Shown: positions 41,690 to 50,755 of the stretch, piece after piece
Numbering within the stretch: position 1 is the stretch's first letter
Layout: each line of letters begins with the position of its first letter
Source: Prosthecobacter sp. SYSU 5D2
GTDB taxonomy: Bacteria; Verrucomicrobiota; Verrucomicrobiia; Verrucomicrobiales; Verrucomicrobiaceae
DNA length: 64,000 nt
NCBI RefSeq assembly: GCF_039655865.1
Contig: NZ_JBBYXL010000003.1
Span: forward strand, 1-64,000
Direction: 5' to 3'
Notes under the pieces: model-generated
The model's database searches: none
What the model saw: only the letters and a program-made list of their open reading frames with translations
What the model was told of the DNA's origin: nothing
Translations under genes and position numbers: made by a program

Positions 41690-41776
41690 GAGAAAGGATA
41701 GTGGCGGACAGATGGTTACGTATGGACTGCGCGCCTCTTTGCATCGCAAGCATTTTGGCCACCTTCCCAACCAGTC

Positions 41777-44700
41777 ATGAAAGCGCTCCCCTGCCTCCTG
41801 TTATCTGTCTCCTTGCTGACCGCCGCCAGGGCAGACTGGCCCACTTATCAGCATGATAACAGCCGCGTCGGCCACACGGATGAAGCCCTCAAGGCCCCAC
41901 TGACCCCGCGTTGGGAATACGCTTCCCCTGCCCCGCCGCAGATGGCCTGGGCCGGTGAAGATGGACGCGTGATTGAAGGCCTGGAACTGCGCAACCGCGT
42001 ACGTTTTGACGATGCCTTCCAGGTCGCCATTGCCGACGGCCGCGTTTACTTCGGCTCCACGGTGGATGGCCGCCTGACCTGCCAGGATCTGGCGACAGGC
42101 AAAGAACTTTGGTCCCATTTTACTGATGGTCCCGTGCGCCTCGCCCCGGCAGTTCACGATGGCAAAATCTACTTTGGCTCCGATGACGGCCATGCCCGCT
42201 GCCTGGATGCTAAAACCGGCACCGTCATTTGGGATCTGCGAGCCGGGCCCAATGACGAGCGCATCCTGGCCCGTGGCCGAATGATCTCCCGCTGGCCCGT
42301 CCGCACCGGCATTCTGGTGGATAATGGCATCGCCTACTTCGGCGCGGGTGTCTTCCCCCACGAAAATATTTACCTCTACGCTGTTGAGGCCGCCACGGGC
42401 AAAGTCGTCTGGGTGAATGACACCCTAAGCCAGGAAGACGCCGGCCGTAACGACCTCTCTCCCCAGGGCTATCTCCTGGCCACCAAAGACCTCCTTTTTG
42501 TGCCCTCCGGCCGCGCCCTTTCTGTCGCCTTTGACCGCAAGACCGGCCAGCAGGTGAACAAACCCACCCCCGGCTGGCGCGGCGATGCCGGTGGCCAGAT
42601 CGGCGGTTCCCAGGCCATGTTGGTGGACGACCAGATCCTTGCCGTCGGTGAGCATCAGATCCTGGCGCTCGACCAAAAAACCGGCAAGACTGGCTACGCG
42701 TGGTTCCACGGCCGCCAGATCACCATGACCGGCAAAACAGGCTTCATGTCCACAGGCAAGGCCATCATCGCCATTGACCGCGAAGCCCACGCCCAGGGCA
42801 CCCGCGAGCGTCACGAACATGAAATGGCCGTGAGCAAAATCACCAAGGACCTGCGCGGCCACCCAGCCCTGGCCGACTTGAAAAAGGTGGACAAGATCAC
42901 CGCCGAACTCAAAGCCGCCGAGAAGGCAGACAAGCAGACCGAAGTGGACAAACTCAAAGCCGAACTGGCTGTGGCAGCCAAGGCGTATGAGCCCAAACGC
43001 ATTGATTACACGACCAAGAAGGACAAGCTGGCCATGCACAAGGAGGCCCTGGCCGATATGAAGGACAGCGGTGTTCTCTGGACCTACCCCACCACGCTGG
43101 AATCCTCGCTCATCCATGCCGGAGGCACCGTCATTGCAGGCGGGCTAAATGAAGTCGTCTGCCTGGATGCAACCAGCGGCAAAGTTCTCTGGCAGACCGC
43201 AGTCGAAGGAGATGCACGCGGCCTCGCCGTCGCCGATGGCCACCTCGTCGTCAGCACCACCAGCGGCCACGTTTATACCTTTGCCGATGCCACCCGCACC
43301 AGTCTTCCGGCGCTGGCGAAAACACCCGCCGTCGAAACCAACCCTTTCCCCAAGGACGATCTCACTGCACTCTATGAACAGGCCGCTGAATCCATCCTCA
43401 AGGAAACCGGCATTCAGGATGGCTTCTGCCTCGTCCTGGGCAGCGGTGAGGGCCGTCTGGCTTATGAACTGGCCAAGCGCAGCCGCCTTTCCATCTTTGG
43501 TGTCGAGGCAGATAAAACCAAGGTCAACAGCGCACGTGAAACGCTGCTGCGCACCGGCCTCTACGGCTCACGAATAGTCATTGACCACCTGGACCTGTCC
43601 ATGGTCCCCTACTCCAGCTACTTCGCCAACCTCATCGTGTCTGATGAGCTCCTGCTGACCGGCAAAATGCCAGGTCTCCCGGTCGAAGTGGCCCGCACCC
43701 TCAAACCCATTGGCGGCATGCTTTGCCTCGGCGTACCGGCTACCGCCACAGATGCTGTCAAACAGGCAGCCGCCAAAAGCGTTACCGAATGGCTTACAGC
43801 CACCAAGCTGGCGGAAGAGAAGGCCACCCAAAAGACTTCCGGCACCTGGTCCATGCTCACCCGTGCCGCTCTGCCCGGCGCAGACTCCTGGTCCCATCAG
43901 TATGGCAATGCTGCTAACACCAGCAGCAACAACGACCAGCGCGTGAAAGATGGTCTCAGCATCCTCTGGTATGGCGATCCCGGCCCGGGCGAAGCCGTCA
44001 ACCGACACGACGGTGCCGTCGGCCCGCTTTCCGTCAATGGCCGCCTGTTCATCCAGGGGCATGAGAGCATCAAAGCTCACGATGCCTTCAATGGTCAGTT
44101 CCTTTGGGAAGTGAAGAATCCAGGAGCCATGCGCACTGGCGTTTATAAAGCCCGCGAGCCTGGCAATATGGCCGCCAGCGATGACCATCTTTATACCATC
44201 ATCGCCGACCGCTGCCTGCAGTTTGATGCCGCCACCGGCAAGCTCGTCCGCGAGTTCACCATCCCTAATGCAGGCAGCCAGCCGGACTTAGAATGGGGTT
44301 ACATCGCTTATCACGAAGGTCTGCTCTATGGGACCTCCACGTTACGCATTGCAAATGCCGCCGAGCAGGCCCGCCGGGGCAAAGATGTTTCCATTTCCAC
44401 CGACACCCTCTTCGCCTTTGATGTGAAAACCGGCGACCTCGCTTGGAAGCACACTGGCAAGCACATCGCCCACACCACCGTCGCCATTGGCGATGGCCAC
44501 CTCTTTTTCATTGATGCCTCCCTCACTCCTGCCCAGCGCGAGGAAATGCTGCGCCAGGACAAGACGGAGTTGTCCAAGCTGAGCGGTAAAGAACGTGAAC
44601 TCGCCGAAGAACGCCTCAAGGAAGCCGACCTCCGCATGGCCGTCTCTCTCGATGCCAAAACCGGTGCCCAGCTTTGGGCGCAGCCTGTGGACGTGACGGA

Positions 44701-45865
44701 TTGCAGCGAGATCGGCATCGGCGGCGGCGGGCTCACTCTCATGTATCACAACGGCCACATTGTGCTCGGTGGAGCCAATGCCAACGGCCATTATTGGGAG
44801 CAGTTCCTCGCTGGCGAATTCGCCCGCAGGCGCATCGTTGTGCTGGATGCGGTCAAAGGCGGGAAAGTCTGGGCGAAGGATGCCAACTACCGACACCGCC
44901 CGGTCGTCATCGGCAATGAAGTCGTCGCCGAACCCTGGTCCTATGACCTCTACACGGGCGACCAAAAGATGCGCAAGCATCCGCTTACCGGTGAGGAATC
45001 CCCGTGGATGTTCGCCCGCCCCGGTCATCATTGTGGTGGCATCTCTGCAACGGCCAGCATGATGTTCTTCCGCTCCAAATCCACTGCCTATTACAACATG
45101 GAAGAGGATGAAGGCACCGGTCACTTCGCCGGTCAGCGCCTCGGCTGCTGGATCAATACCATCCCTGCCAACGGCCTCGTCATGATCCCCGAGGCCAGCG
45201 CCGGTTGCGTCTGCCTCTTTTCCATCGCCGCCACCGTCGTTTTTGAGCCTCGTGATGACCGTATGCGCTGGGGAGTTTACAGCGCCAGCGGCTCTTCCAC
45301 CCCAGTGCAGCACATGGCGCTGAACCTGGGCGCCCCCGGCGACCGCCGCGATGCCCATGGCAAGCTCTGGCTCGGCTATCCCCGCCCCTCCTCCCGCGCC
45401 GGCATTGACCTGCCTTTGAATCTGAAGCCGGATTTCCTCAAGGAAGGCAGCTTTTTTGCCCTCAATGAAGACAAGGTACAGACCGCCGGGGCCGACACTC
45501 CCTGGCTCCACGCCTCCGGTGCCCGCGGACTCCAGGCCATCACCGTCCCGCTCATTGGCAAAGGCCAGCCTGAGCAGACCTACACCGTGCGCCTCCACTT
45601 CTCCGCCCCCGAAGGTGACCAGCCCGGCCAGCGTGTCTTTGATGTCTCGCTCCAGGGTAAGACCGTTCTCAAAGGCTTCGACATCGCCTCCAAAGCCGGT
45701 GGGCCAAACCGCGCTCTTGTTGAGATCCTCGAAAACATCTCCGTGACTGACACGCTGCATCTTGAACTGAAGCCAACCACGGAGCAGCCGCCCCTCCTAC
45801 ACGCCATCGAGATCCTCCGCACCGATGCCGAAGAAATCAAAGCTGGCGTCGCCGGGCGGCTTTAA
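41777..45865 (+). CDS. Giant secreted PQQ-like propeller with internal methyltransferase-like domain
   Basis: The 1362-residue product has a signal peptide (MKALPCLLLSVSLLTAARA) and opens ADWPTYQHDNSRVGH. Beta-propeller blades occur in two blocks (about residues 20-510 and 715-1200), for example CQDLATGKELWSHF, CLDATSGKVLWQTAV and FDVKTGDLAWKHTG. A charged helical insert lies at about 347-430 (TAELKAAEKADKQTEVDKLK). Between the propellers, at about 531-660, is a Rossmann-like segment with a glycine-rich VLGSGEGRLAYELAK loop and a following acidic strand FGVEADK, as in class I SAM methyltransferases. A C-terminal beta domain closes the protein. SAM is not expected outside the cytoplasm, so the domain may have lost catalysis. 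No function can be assigned. Confidence 0.85.
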   Translation: MKALPCLLLSVSLLTAARADWPTYQHDNSRVGHTDEALKAPLTPRWEYASPAPPQMAWAGEDGRVIEGLELRNRVRFDDAFQVAIADGRVYFGSTVDGRLTCQDLATGKELWSHFTDGPVRLAPAVHDGKIYFGSDDGHARCLDAKTGTVIWDLRAGPNDERILARGRMISRWPVRTGILVDNGIAYFGAGVFPHENIYLYAVEAATGKVVWVNDTLSQEDAGRNDLSPQGYLLATKDLLFVPSGRALSVAFDRKTGQQVNKPTPGWRGDAGGQIGGSQAMLVDDQILAVGEHQILALDQKTGKTGYAWFHGRQITMTGKTGFMSTGKAIIAIDREAHAQGTRERHEHEMAVSKITKDLRGHPALADLKKVDKITAELKAAEKADKQTEVDKLKAELAVAAKAYEPKRIDYTTKKDKLAMHKEALADMKDSGVLWTYPTTLESSLIHAGGTVIAGGLNEVVCLDATSGKVLWQTAVEGDARGLAVADGHLVVSTTSGHVYTFADATRTSLPALAKTPAVETNPFPKDDLTALYEQAAESILKETGIQDGFCLVLGSGEGRLAYELAKRSRLSIFGVEADKTKVNSARETLLRTGLYGSRIVIDHLDLSMVPYSSYFANLIVSDELLLTGKMPGLPVEVARTLKPIGGMLCLGVPATATDAVKQAAAKSVTEWLTATKLAEEKATQKTSGTWSMLTRAALPGADSWSHQYGNAANTSSNNDQRVKDGLSILWYGDPGPGEAVNRHDGAVGPLSVNGRLFIQGHESIKAHDAFNGQFLWEVKNPGAMRTGVYKAREPGNMAASDDHLYTIIADRCLQFDAATGKLVREFTIPNAGSQPDLEWGYIAYHEGLLYGTSTLRIANAAEQARRGKDVSISTDTLFAFDVKTGDLAWKHTGKHIAHTTVAIGDGHLFFIDASLTPAQREEMLRQDKTELSKLSGKERELAEERLKEADLRMAVSLDAKTGAQLWAQPVDVTDCSEIGIGGGGLTLMYHNGHIVLGGANANGHYWEQFLAGEFARRRIVVLDAVKGGKVWAKDANYRHRPVVIGNEVVAEPWSYDLYTGDQKMRKHPLTGEESPWMFARPGHHCGGISATASMMFFRSKSTAYYNMEEDEGTGHFAGQRLGCWINTIPANGLVMIPEASAGCVCLFSIAATVVFEPRDDRMRWGVYSASGSSTPVQHMALNLGAPGDRRDAHGKLWLGYPRPSSRAGIDLPLNLKPDFLKEGSFFALNEDKVQTAGADTPWLHASGARGLQAITVPLIGKGQPEQTYTVRLHFSAPEGDQPGQRVFDVSLQGKTVLKGFDIASKAGGPNRALVEILENISVTDTLHLELKPTTEQPPLLHAIEILRTDAEEIKAGVAGRL

Positions 45866-45881
45866 CACCGAACTGCGGTCC

Positions 45882-45953
45882 AATTGGCAGACGCCAAATC
45901 CACATAAGGCATTGCCCCACAAGCTAAAATCTCGAGTTATTCGAATTGGCAGA
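45882..45953. repeat. Direct repeat AATTGGCAGA upstream of the sigma-factor gene
   Basis: The ten-base sequence AATTGGCAGA occurs at 45882-45891 and 45944-45953, 62 bases apart, in the 175-base gap before the sigma-factor gene. The spacing is close to whole helical turns. A regulatory role is only a possibility. Confidence 0.3.
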
Positions 45954-46040
45954 ATTAGCTTCTTAGCCGATTGAAAAGGACAAAAAGAGATCCATTAAGG
46001 CTCCCTTTTTACTGTTTTCAGTCTGCGGAATCCGACCTGC

Positions 46041-46601
46041 ATGGATAAAAAACCATCCATCCTGCCATTCGAGCCAGGAACGGCATCCAAGCCGCCCGGA
46101 GTTTTTGACCGTCTGCTTGCTGACCACTCGGCCTCCATCCGCCTATATGTCAGGTCCCTGATGCCTGGTTATGAAGGGGCGGATGACCTGGCCCAGGAAA
46201 CTCTCCTGAAGCTCTGGGAAAAGCGCGACCAGTATGCAGAAGGCACCTATTTCAAGGCCTGGGCTTTTCAATTCGCCAAGTTCCTGGTGATGAACCAGCG
46301 GCGCAAGCTGGCCCGCTCTCCCGTGGTGCTGCTGGATGACGAAATGGTGGAGCAGATTGACCGGCGGTGGATGGAAATGGAGGAGCCGCCGATGGATGAT
46401 CAGCATTCGGCGCTGAACCAGTGCCTGGAACTGCTGAAAACGGAAGACCGGCAGCTTTTGCATGCCAGATATGCAACCGGCATGTCCCTGGAAACATATG
46501 CTGTGCAAGAAGGGACCCGGCCAGGAACTTTGAAAGCCCGTTTGTTCCGTCTTCGGGACGCCCTTCGTGATTGTATTGACAGACGCCTTGGAAATTCATG
46601 A
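46041..46601 (+). CDS. RNA polymerase sigma-70 family factor (ECF-like)
   Basis: This 186-residue sigma factor has region 2 (HSASIRLYVRSLMPGYEGADDLAQETLLKLWEKRDQY, then FKAWAFQFAKFLVMNQRRK) and a region 4 helix-turn-helix (MSLETYAVQEGTRPGTLKARLFRLRDALRDC). It resembles the short Rhodopirellula/Verrucomicrobium sigma group. Its stop overlaps the start of the FecR-like gene (ATGA), so the two are translationally coupled, as in surface-signalling systems controlling polysaccharide uptake. It probably directs the degradative genes downstream. Confidence 0.93.
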   Translation: MDKKPSILPFEPGTASKPPGVFDRLLADHSASIRLYVRSLMPGYEGADDLAQETLLKLWEKRDQYAEGTYFKAWAFQFAKFLVMNQRRKLARSPVVLLDDEMVEQIDRRWMEMEEPPMDDQHSALNQCLELLKTEDRQLLHARYATGMSLETYAVQEGTRPGTLKARLFRLRDALRDCIDRRLGNS

Positions 46602-48031
46602 CCCCCACTCCTCCAGAAGATCCTTTTCAACTGAATCGCAGGCTTGATCGGCTGATCGAAGGCAGTTTGACGGCGGAAGAAGCAGAGGAGGTCCAGGCCT
46701 GGATGAAGGCAGATCCGAAGATTCTCAGCCTGTATCTGGACAAGATGCGCACGGAATCCCTGCTGCGGGACCATGCTTGGCCGGAGAATCAAAAGGCTGT
46801 CCGGTGGCACCTGTTGTCCAGCCGTCCTCTAGCCTGGGCGGCTGCGGCTGTTATTCTTGTTTCAGCCATCGGCCTCCTGCTGCGTTTCCAACTTGGCCAG
46901 GGGACGTCTTCCGTCTCCAATGCCTCCAGCCTGCCGGCCATTGAATTTTCTGCCGCATCCGTTTTCGAGACCACATTGGCTCAGTTGCCGGAAGATGGCA
47001 GGCTGCAGTTTGGGGACGGCGTCATCATGAATGACGGAGCCGTCTCCATCCGCCTGCCCAGCGGTGTGGAGGCGGCACTCAAAAGTCCCTCCCGCTTCGC
47101 CATTACCGGGCCTAACCGGCTGAAACTGGATGAAGGAGCGGGCTGGTTTCGTGTGCCTCCTGCGGCGAAGGGCTTTGCCGTGGATCTCCCGGAAATGGAG
47201 GTGGTGGATCTGGGCACGGTTTTCACGGTCAGTGTGGATAAAAACGAACATCAGGTCCAGGTGGAGCAAGGTCTGGTGGAGGTCCGGCAGCGACAGAGGG
47301 AAATTCCCACTCAACAATTGAAGGCGGGGGAAAAACTGGTGCGGCGTGCGAATCAGCAGACGGTGCAGGTGATTACGGGAACTTCGTTGATGGACCCTCC
47401 CTCCATGACGGAAAAGCCGGAGATCGTTTTCCAGGAATCACTGACTTCGGTGCCTGACCAGCCGTTCACAGAAAGGCAGCCTTTGAAGGGAACCTGGAAA
47501 GTGCTGGAAGGTGATCCGCAGGTGAGCAATGGACGCTTTGCGGCGAAGTCGAGCTTCACTCATCTGATGGGCCGCTTTACCCGTCCGGTGGAGCCATCGG
47601 AAAATGCAGTCATCATGGTCAGCTTCAAGTCGGCCTCGCCCATGTCTTTATTCCACTCCAGAGGCTTTGCCGGAGTCAGTCTGTTTGATGGAGATGGTGA
47701 GATGTTCTTCCTTGGGGATAAATACACCGACTCCTATTCATGGGAGCTGGTGGCCTATGGCAGGAACTTTTGGAAGCCTGGCGAGGGCCAGAAAAAGCCG
47801 GCTTACAATCTGGCCATCCAGGGCAGTGAGGAGACTTTCACGCTGCGTTACCGGCAGCGCACTGGTGCCTTTGAGGTTTACCGCGGGTGGGGCGTGCAGG
47901 GGCTGCCGGTCGTCCGTGGAATGACAGATCCGGGGCTGCGATTTGATGGAGTGCGCGTGGCCAATGGTCAAGGTGGTGACTTCTCATTCGAGGACCTTCA
48001 GGTCTCCGTGGTTAAAGATAAGACGGAGTAA
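46598..48031 (+). CDS. FecR-like anti-sigma/surface signalling protein
   Basis: The 477-residue product has a cytoplasmic N-terminal segment (LDRLIEGSLTAEEAEEVQAWMK), a membrane helix (LAWAAAAVILVSAIGLLLRF, about residue 75), and a FecR domain. The FecR part includes IRLPSGVEAALKSPSRF, LDEGAGWFRVPPAAKGFAVDLPEMEVVDLGTVFTVSV and VQVEQGLVEVRQ. The C-terminal 190 residues form a separate beta-rich domain (GFAGVSLFDGDGEMFFLGDKY, TLRYRQRTGAFEVYRG), which is like LamG domains and could sense extracellular sugars. It overlaps the sigma-factor gene by four bases and should hold that sigma factor inactive until a signal arrives. Confidence 0.87.
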   Translation: MTPTPPEDPFQLNRRLDRLIEGSLTAEEAEEVQAWMKADPKILSLYLDKMRTESLLRDHAWPENQKAVRWHLLSSRPLAWAAAAVILVSAIGLLLRFQLGQGTSSVSNASSLPAIEFSAASVFETTLAQLPEDGRLQFGDGVIMNDGAVSIRLPSGVEAALKSPSRFAITGPNRLKLDEGAGWFRVPPAAKGFAVDLPEMEVVDLGTVFTVSVDKNEHQVQVEQGLVEVRQRQREIPTQQLKAGEKLVRRANQQTVQVITGTSLMDPPSMTEKPEIVFQESLTSVPDQPFTERQPLKGTWKVLEGDPQVSNGRFAAKSSFTHLMGRFTRPVEPSENAVIMVSFKSASPMSLFHSRGFAGVSLFDGDGEMFFLGDKYTDSYSWELVAYGRNFWKPGEGQKKPAYNLAIQGSEETFTLRYRQRTGAFEVYRGWGVQGLPVVRGMTDPGLRFDGVRVANGQGGDFSFEDLQVSVVKDKTE

Positions 48032-48133
48032 CTGGACGGAGGATTTGGGGTCGTCCGCTGCCGTCACCCTGTTTTTTTGGAAACAGTGCAACCGGACGGA
48101 GGGTCAGGACATTTGCAGGCAGCCCAATCCGTT

Positions 48134-49336
48134 ATGAGATCCCTTTGCACCGCCATCTTTGGCCTCCTCTTCCTTTCGCCCGCCATTGCTGCCCCATCGG
48201 GACAGGAGCTCACGGCCCGTCAGGACCGGCGGCGCATTCTTTATTTGGCAGACAATGCACTAAAAATGGAGCCGGTGAGCATTGTTCAGAATCAGTCCCC
48301 TTTGAGCGAGGGCAGGCCTAACGAGTTCTTCTCCATGAGCGACTACTACTGGCCTGATCCCGCGAAACCGGATGGCAAGCCCTACATCATGCGGGATGGC
48401 CAGTCGAATCCTGGCAATTTCAACAAACATCGCGAAACACTAATGGCGATGCGGGATGCCGTCTCTGCCCTGGCCGCAGCTTTTATCCTCACTCAGGATG
48501 AGCGTTATGTCGAAAAGGCGGTCGCGATGCTGAAGGTCTTTTTCCTGGATGAAGAAACGCGCATGCATCCCAGTCTGGACCATGCCCAGGCCATCGTTGG
48601 CAAGCCGACACCGGACCGTGGCACGGGGCTCATTGATACGTTGCACCTGGTGGAAATCCCCCTGGCTGTGATGAGCTTGAAAAAATCAAAAGCGATGACG
48701 CCAGAACTGTACAAAGGCCTGAGTCAATGGTTTTCAGATTACACCCGGTGGTTCATCACCAGCGGCAAGGGAAAGAACGAGGCCAAGGCGCGGAACAACC
48801 ATGCTGTCGCCTACTGGCTTCAGGTGGCCGCCTTTGCCACCCTTACAGAAGACACCGGCCTGCTGGAAGAATGCCGGCGACAATTTAAAGAGGTCTTTGT
48901 CACTGTGCAGATGGCTGCTGACGGCAGCTTCCCTTTGGAACTGGGCCGCACCAAACCTTATGCCTATTCCATTTTCCAGCTCGATAACATGACGGCGCTC
49001 TGCCAGTTGCTGTCCACGGAAGAGGATAACCTGTGGGCCTTCACCACAGCGGACGGCAAGTGCATGGCCAAAGCGGTGGCTTATCTTTACCCTTATCTGG
49101 CTGACAAATCATCCTGGCCGCTGCCTCCGGACATCCACGCCTGGGAAGGCTGGCCCGTCCGTCAGCCCGCCCTGCTTTTTGGCGGTATCGCATTTCACGA
49201 GGACAAGTATCTGCGCCTGTGGCGTCAGTTGCCGCCTGATTCCGCCGATTTTGAAATCCGACGTAACAATGCCATCACCCAGCCCTTGTTATGGACGTCC
49301 CTTTTTGACCACTCGACTGCTGCCCGCCGCCCCTGA
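48134..49336 (+). CDS. Secreted alginate-lyase family protein
   Basis: The 400-residue protein has a signal peptide (MRSLCTAIFGLLFLSPAIAAP) and an alpha/alpha barrel like PL5-type alginate lyases. Typical segments are FFSMSDYYWPDPAKPDGKPYI, the conserved ARNNHAVAYWLQVAAF around the active-site asparagine and histidine, and FPLELGRTKPYAYSIFQLDNM. The substrate is likely a uronic-acid polysaccharide, but family members vary. It sits between the FecR-like gene and an oxidoreductase and ahead of two sulfatases. Confidence 0.88.
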   Translation: MRSLCTAIFGLLFLSPAIAAPSGQELTARQDRRRILYLADNALKMEPVSIVQNQSPLSEGRPNEFFSMSDYYWPDPAKPDGKPYIMRDGQSNPGNFNKHRETLMAMRDAVSALAAAFILTQDERYVEKAVAMLKVFFLDEETRMHPSLDHAQAIVGKPTPDRGTGLIDTLHLVEIPLAVMSLKKSKAMTPELYKGLSQWFSDYTRWFITSGKGKNEAKARNNHAVAYWLQVAAFATLTEDTGLLEECRRQFKEVFVTVQMAADGSFPLELGRTKPYAYSIFQLDNMTALCQLLSTEEDNLWAFTTADGKCMAKAVAYLYPYLADKSSWPLPPDIHAWEGWPVRQPALLFGGIAFHEDKYLRLWRQLPPDSADFEIRRNNAITQPLLWTSLFDHSTAARRP

Positions 49337-49370
49337 CCGTTCACCATCTCAATCAGCCCCTGATATATCC

Positions 49371-50708
49371 ATGAACACAACCGCCACCTATCTCAACACT
49401 CGCCGTCAATTTCTCCAAAAAGCCAGTGCCAGCCTCTTTGCGGCCCCTTTCATCACCAGCGGACTTCGCGCCGCATCACCTAACAGCAAGCTTCGTCACG
49501 CTGCCTTTGGCGCAGGCGGCATGTCGTGGCGGGACATCGTCTCCCTGGCGGACCACCCCATGCTGGAGCTGGCCGCCGTCTGTGATGTGGATACGCGCCA
49601 GTTTGCGAAAGTCAAAAAGCAGTTCCCCAAGGCCAGGCTGTATCAGGACTGGCGGGAGATGTTGGAGAAAGAAGGCGACCGCATTGATTCTGTGAACGTC
49701 TCCACACCCGACCACATGCATGCCCCGATGGGGCTTCAGGCCATGGAAATGGGCAAGCATGTTTATGGACAGAAGCCCCTGGCCCAGACCCTGCATGAAT
49801 GCCGCAAACTAATGCTCAAAGCCCGCGAGAAAGGGGTGATGACCCAGATGGGCATCCAGGCATCCTCAGACTTTACCGAGCGTTACGCCGTGGAGCTGGT
49901 TCACCTCGGCCTCATCGGCAGGGTGAAGGAAGTCCATACCTTCTCCCACAAAAAATGGGGTGACATGCAGCCTGTGCCCGCGATCTCCAGTCCCGTTCCT
50001 GCGGAATTGAACTGGGATCTCTGGCTGGGATCCGTCACGGACCGCCCTTTCATTGACGGCTATTATCATCCCAAGGAATGGCGCAAGCGCCGTGACTTCG
50101 GCACTGGCACTCTGGGAGACATGGGCTGCCACATGTTCAGCGGCTGGTTTCGCGCATTGGATCTCGCCGCTCCCATTGCCGTCAAATCCATCGGCACGGC
50201 GCCCGTCAATGCGGTAAGCTGGTCCACCGACTGCATTGTGGAATACACCTTTAAAGGCACCTCCCGCACCGAAGGCGACAGCATCAAAGTCACCTGGTAT
50301 GATGGCGATGCACGGCCGCCTGCAGAAATCATGGCCCACGTTCCTGCTGGCAAATTTCCTGAGCAGGGCAGCATCTACATCGGCACAGATGGCGTGCTCC
50401 TCCACCAGCACACCAGCACCCCCATGCTGTACCCCCGCGAAAAATTCACCGGCATCCGTTATCCCAAGCTGGAGCCACGCAACCACTGGTTCGATTACAT
50501 TGACTGCTGTCTGAAAGGAGGCAGCACAAGGCCCACCGCCAATTTTGATTATGCGGCACCTCTCACCGAGGCCGTTTTGCTAGGCTGCATCGCCACTGTT
50601 TTTCCCCAGGAAAAGCTGACCTGGGATGCTGCGGCCCTGCAGATCGGCGGCAATGAAACCGCCGCAAAAATGGTTACCCGCGAGTATCGTGCTGGTTGGG
50701 AGATCTGA
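49371..50708 (+). CDS. Gfo/Idh/MocA family oxidoreductase with Tat signal
   Basis: This 445-residue dehydrogenase-like protein starts with a twin-arginine signal (NTRRQFLQKASASLFAAPF). It then has an NAD(P)-binding Rossmann fold (LRHAAFGAGGMSWRDIV, LAAVCDVD) and the family's active-site region MGKHVYGQKPLAQTLHE, with the lysine kept. The C-terminal substrate domain includes GTGTLGDMGCHMFSGWFRAL, whose aspartate and histidine are typical. Exported members of this family modify sugars, often with a tightly bound cofactor. It follows the lyase gene by 34 bases; the frame upstream of 49371 overlaps that gene and is not used. Confidence 0.92.
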   Translation: MNTTATYLNTRRQFLQKASASLFAAPFITSGLRAASPNSKLRHAAFGAGGMSWRDIVSLADHPMLELAAVCDVDTRQFAKVKKQFPKARLYQDWREMLEKEGDRIDSVNVSTPDHMHAPMGLQAMEMGKHVYGQKPLAQTLHECRKLMLKAREKGVMTQMGIQASSDFTERYAVELVHLGLIGRVKEVHTFSHKKWGDMQPVPAISSPVPAELNWDLWLGSVTDRPFIDGYYHPKEWRKRRDFGTGTLGDMGCHMFSGWFRALDLAAPIAVKSIGTAPVNAVSWSTDCIVEYTFKGTSRTEGDSIKVTWYDGDARPPAEIMAHVPAGKFPEQGSIYIGTDGVLLHQHTSTPMLYPREKFTGIRYPKLEPRNHWFDYIDCCLKGGSTRPTANFDYAAPLTEAVLLGCIATVFPQEKLTWDAAALQIGGNETAAKMVTREYRAGWEI

Positions 50709-50755
50709 TTTCTGATTTCATCGCTTCCATGCCTTGCCTTTTTTAGACTTCACTC

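Noticed and set aside
44342-45760. 472-codon open frame antisense to the large propeller gene
   Set aside because: Composition is that of a shadow frame and the propeller blades are clear on the plus strand.
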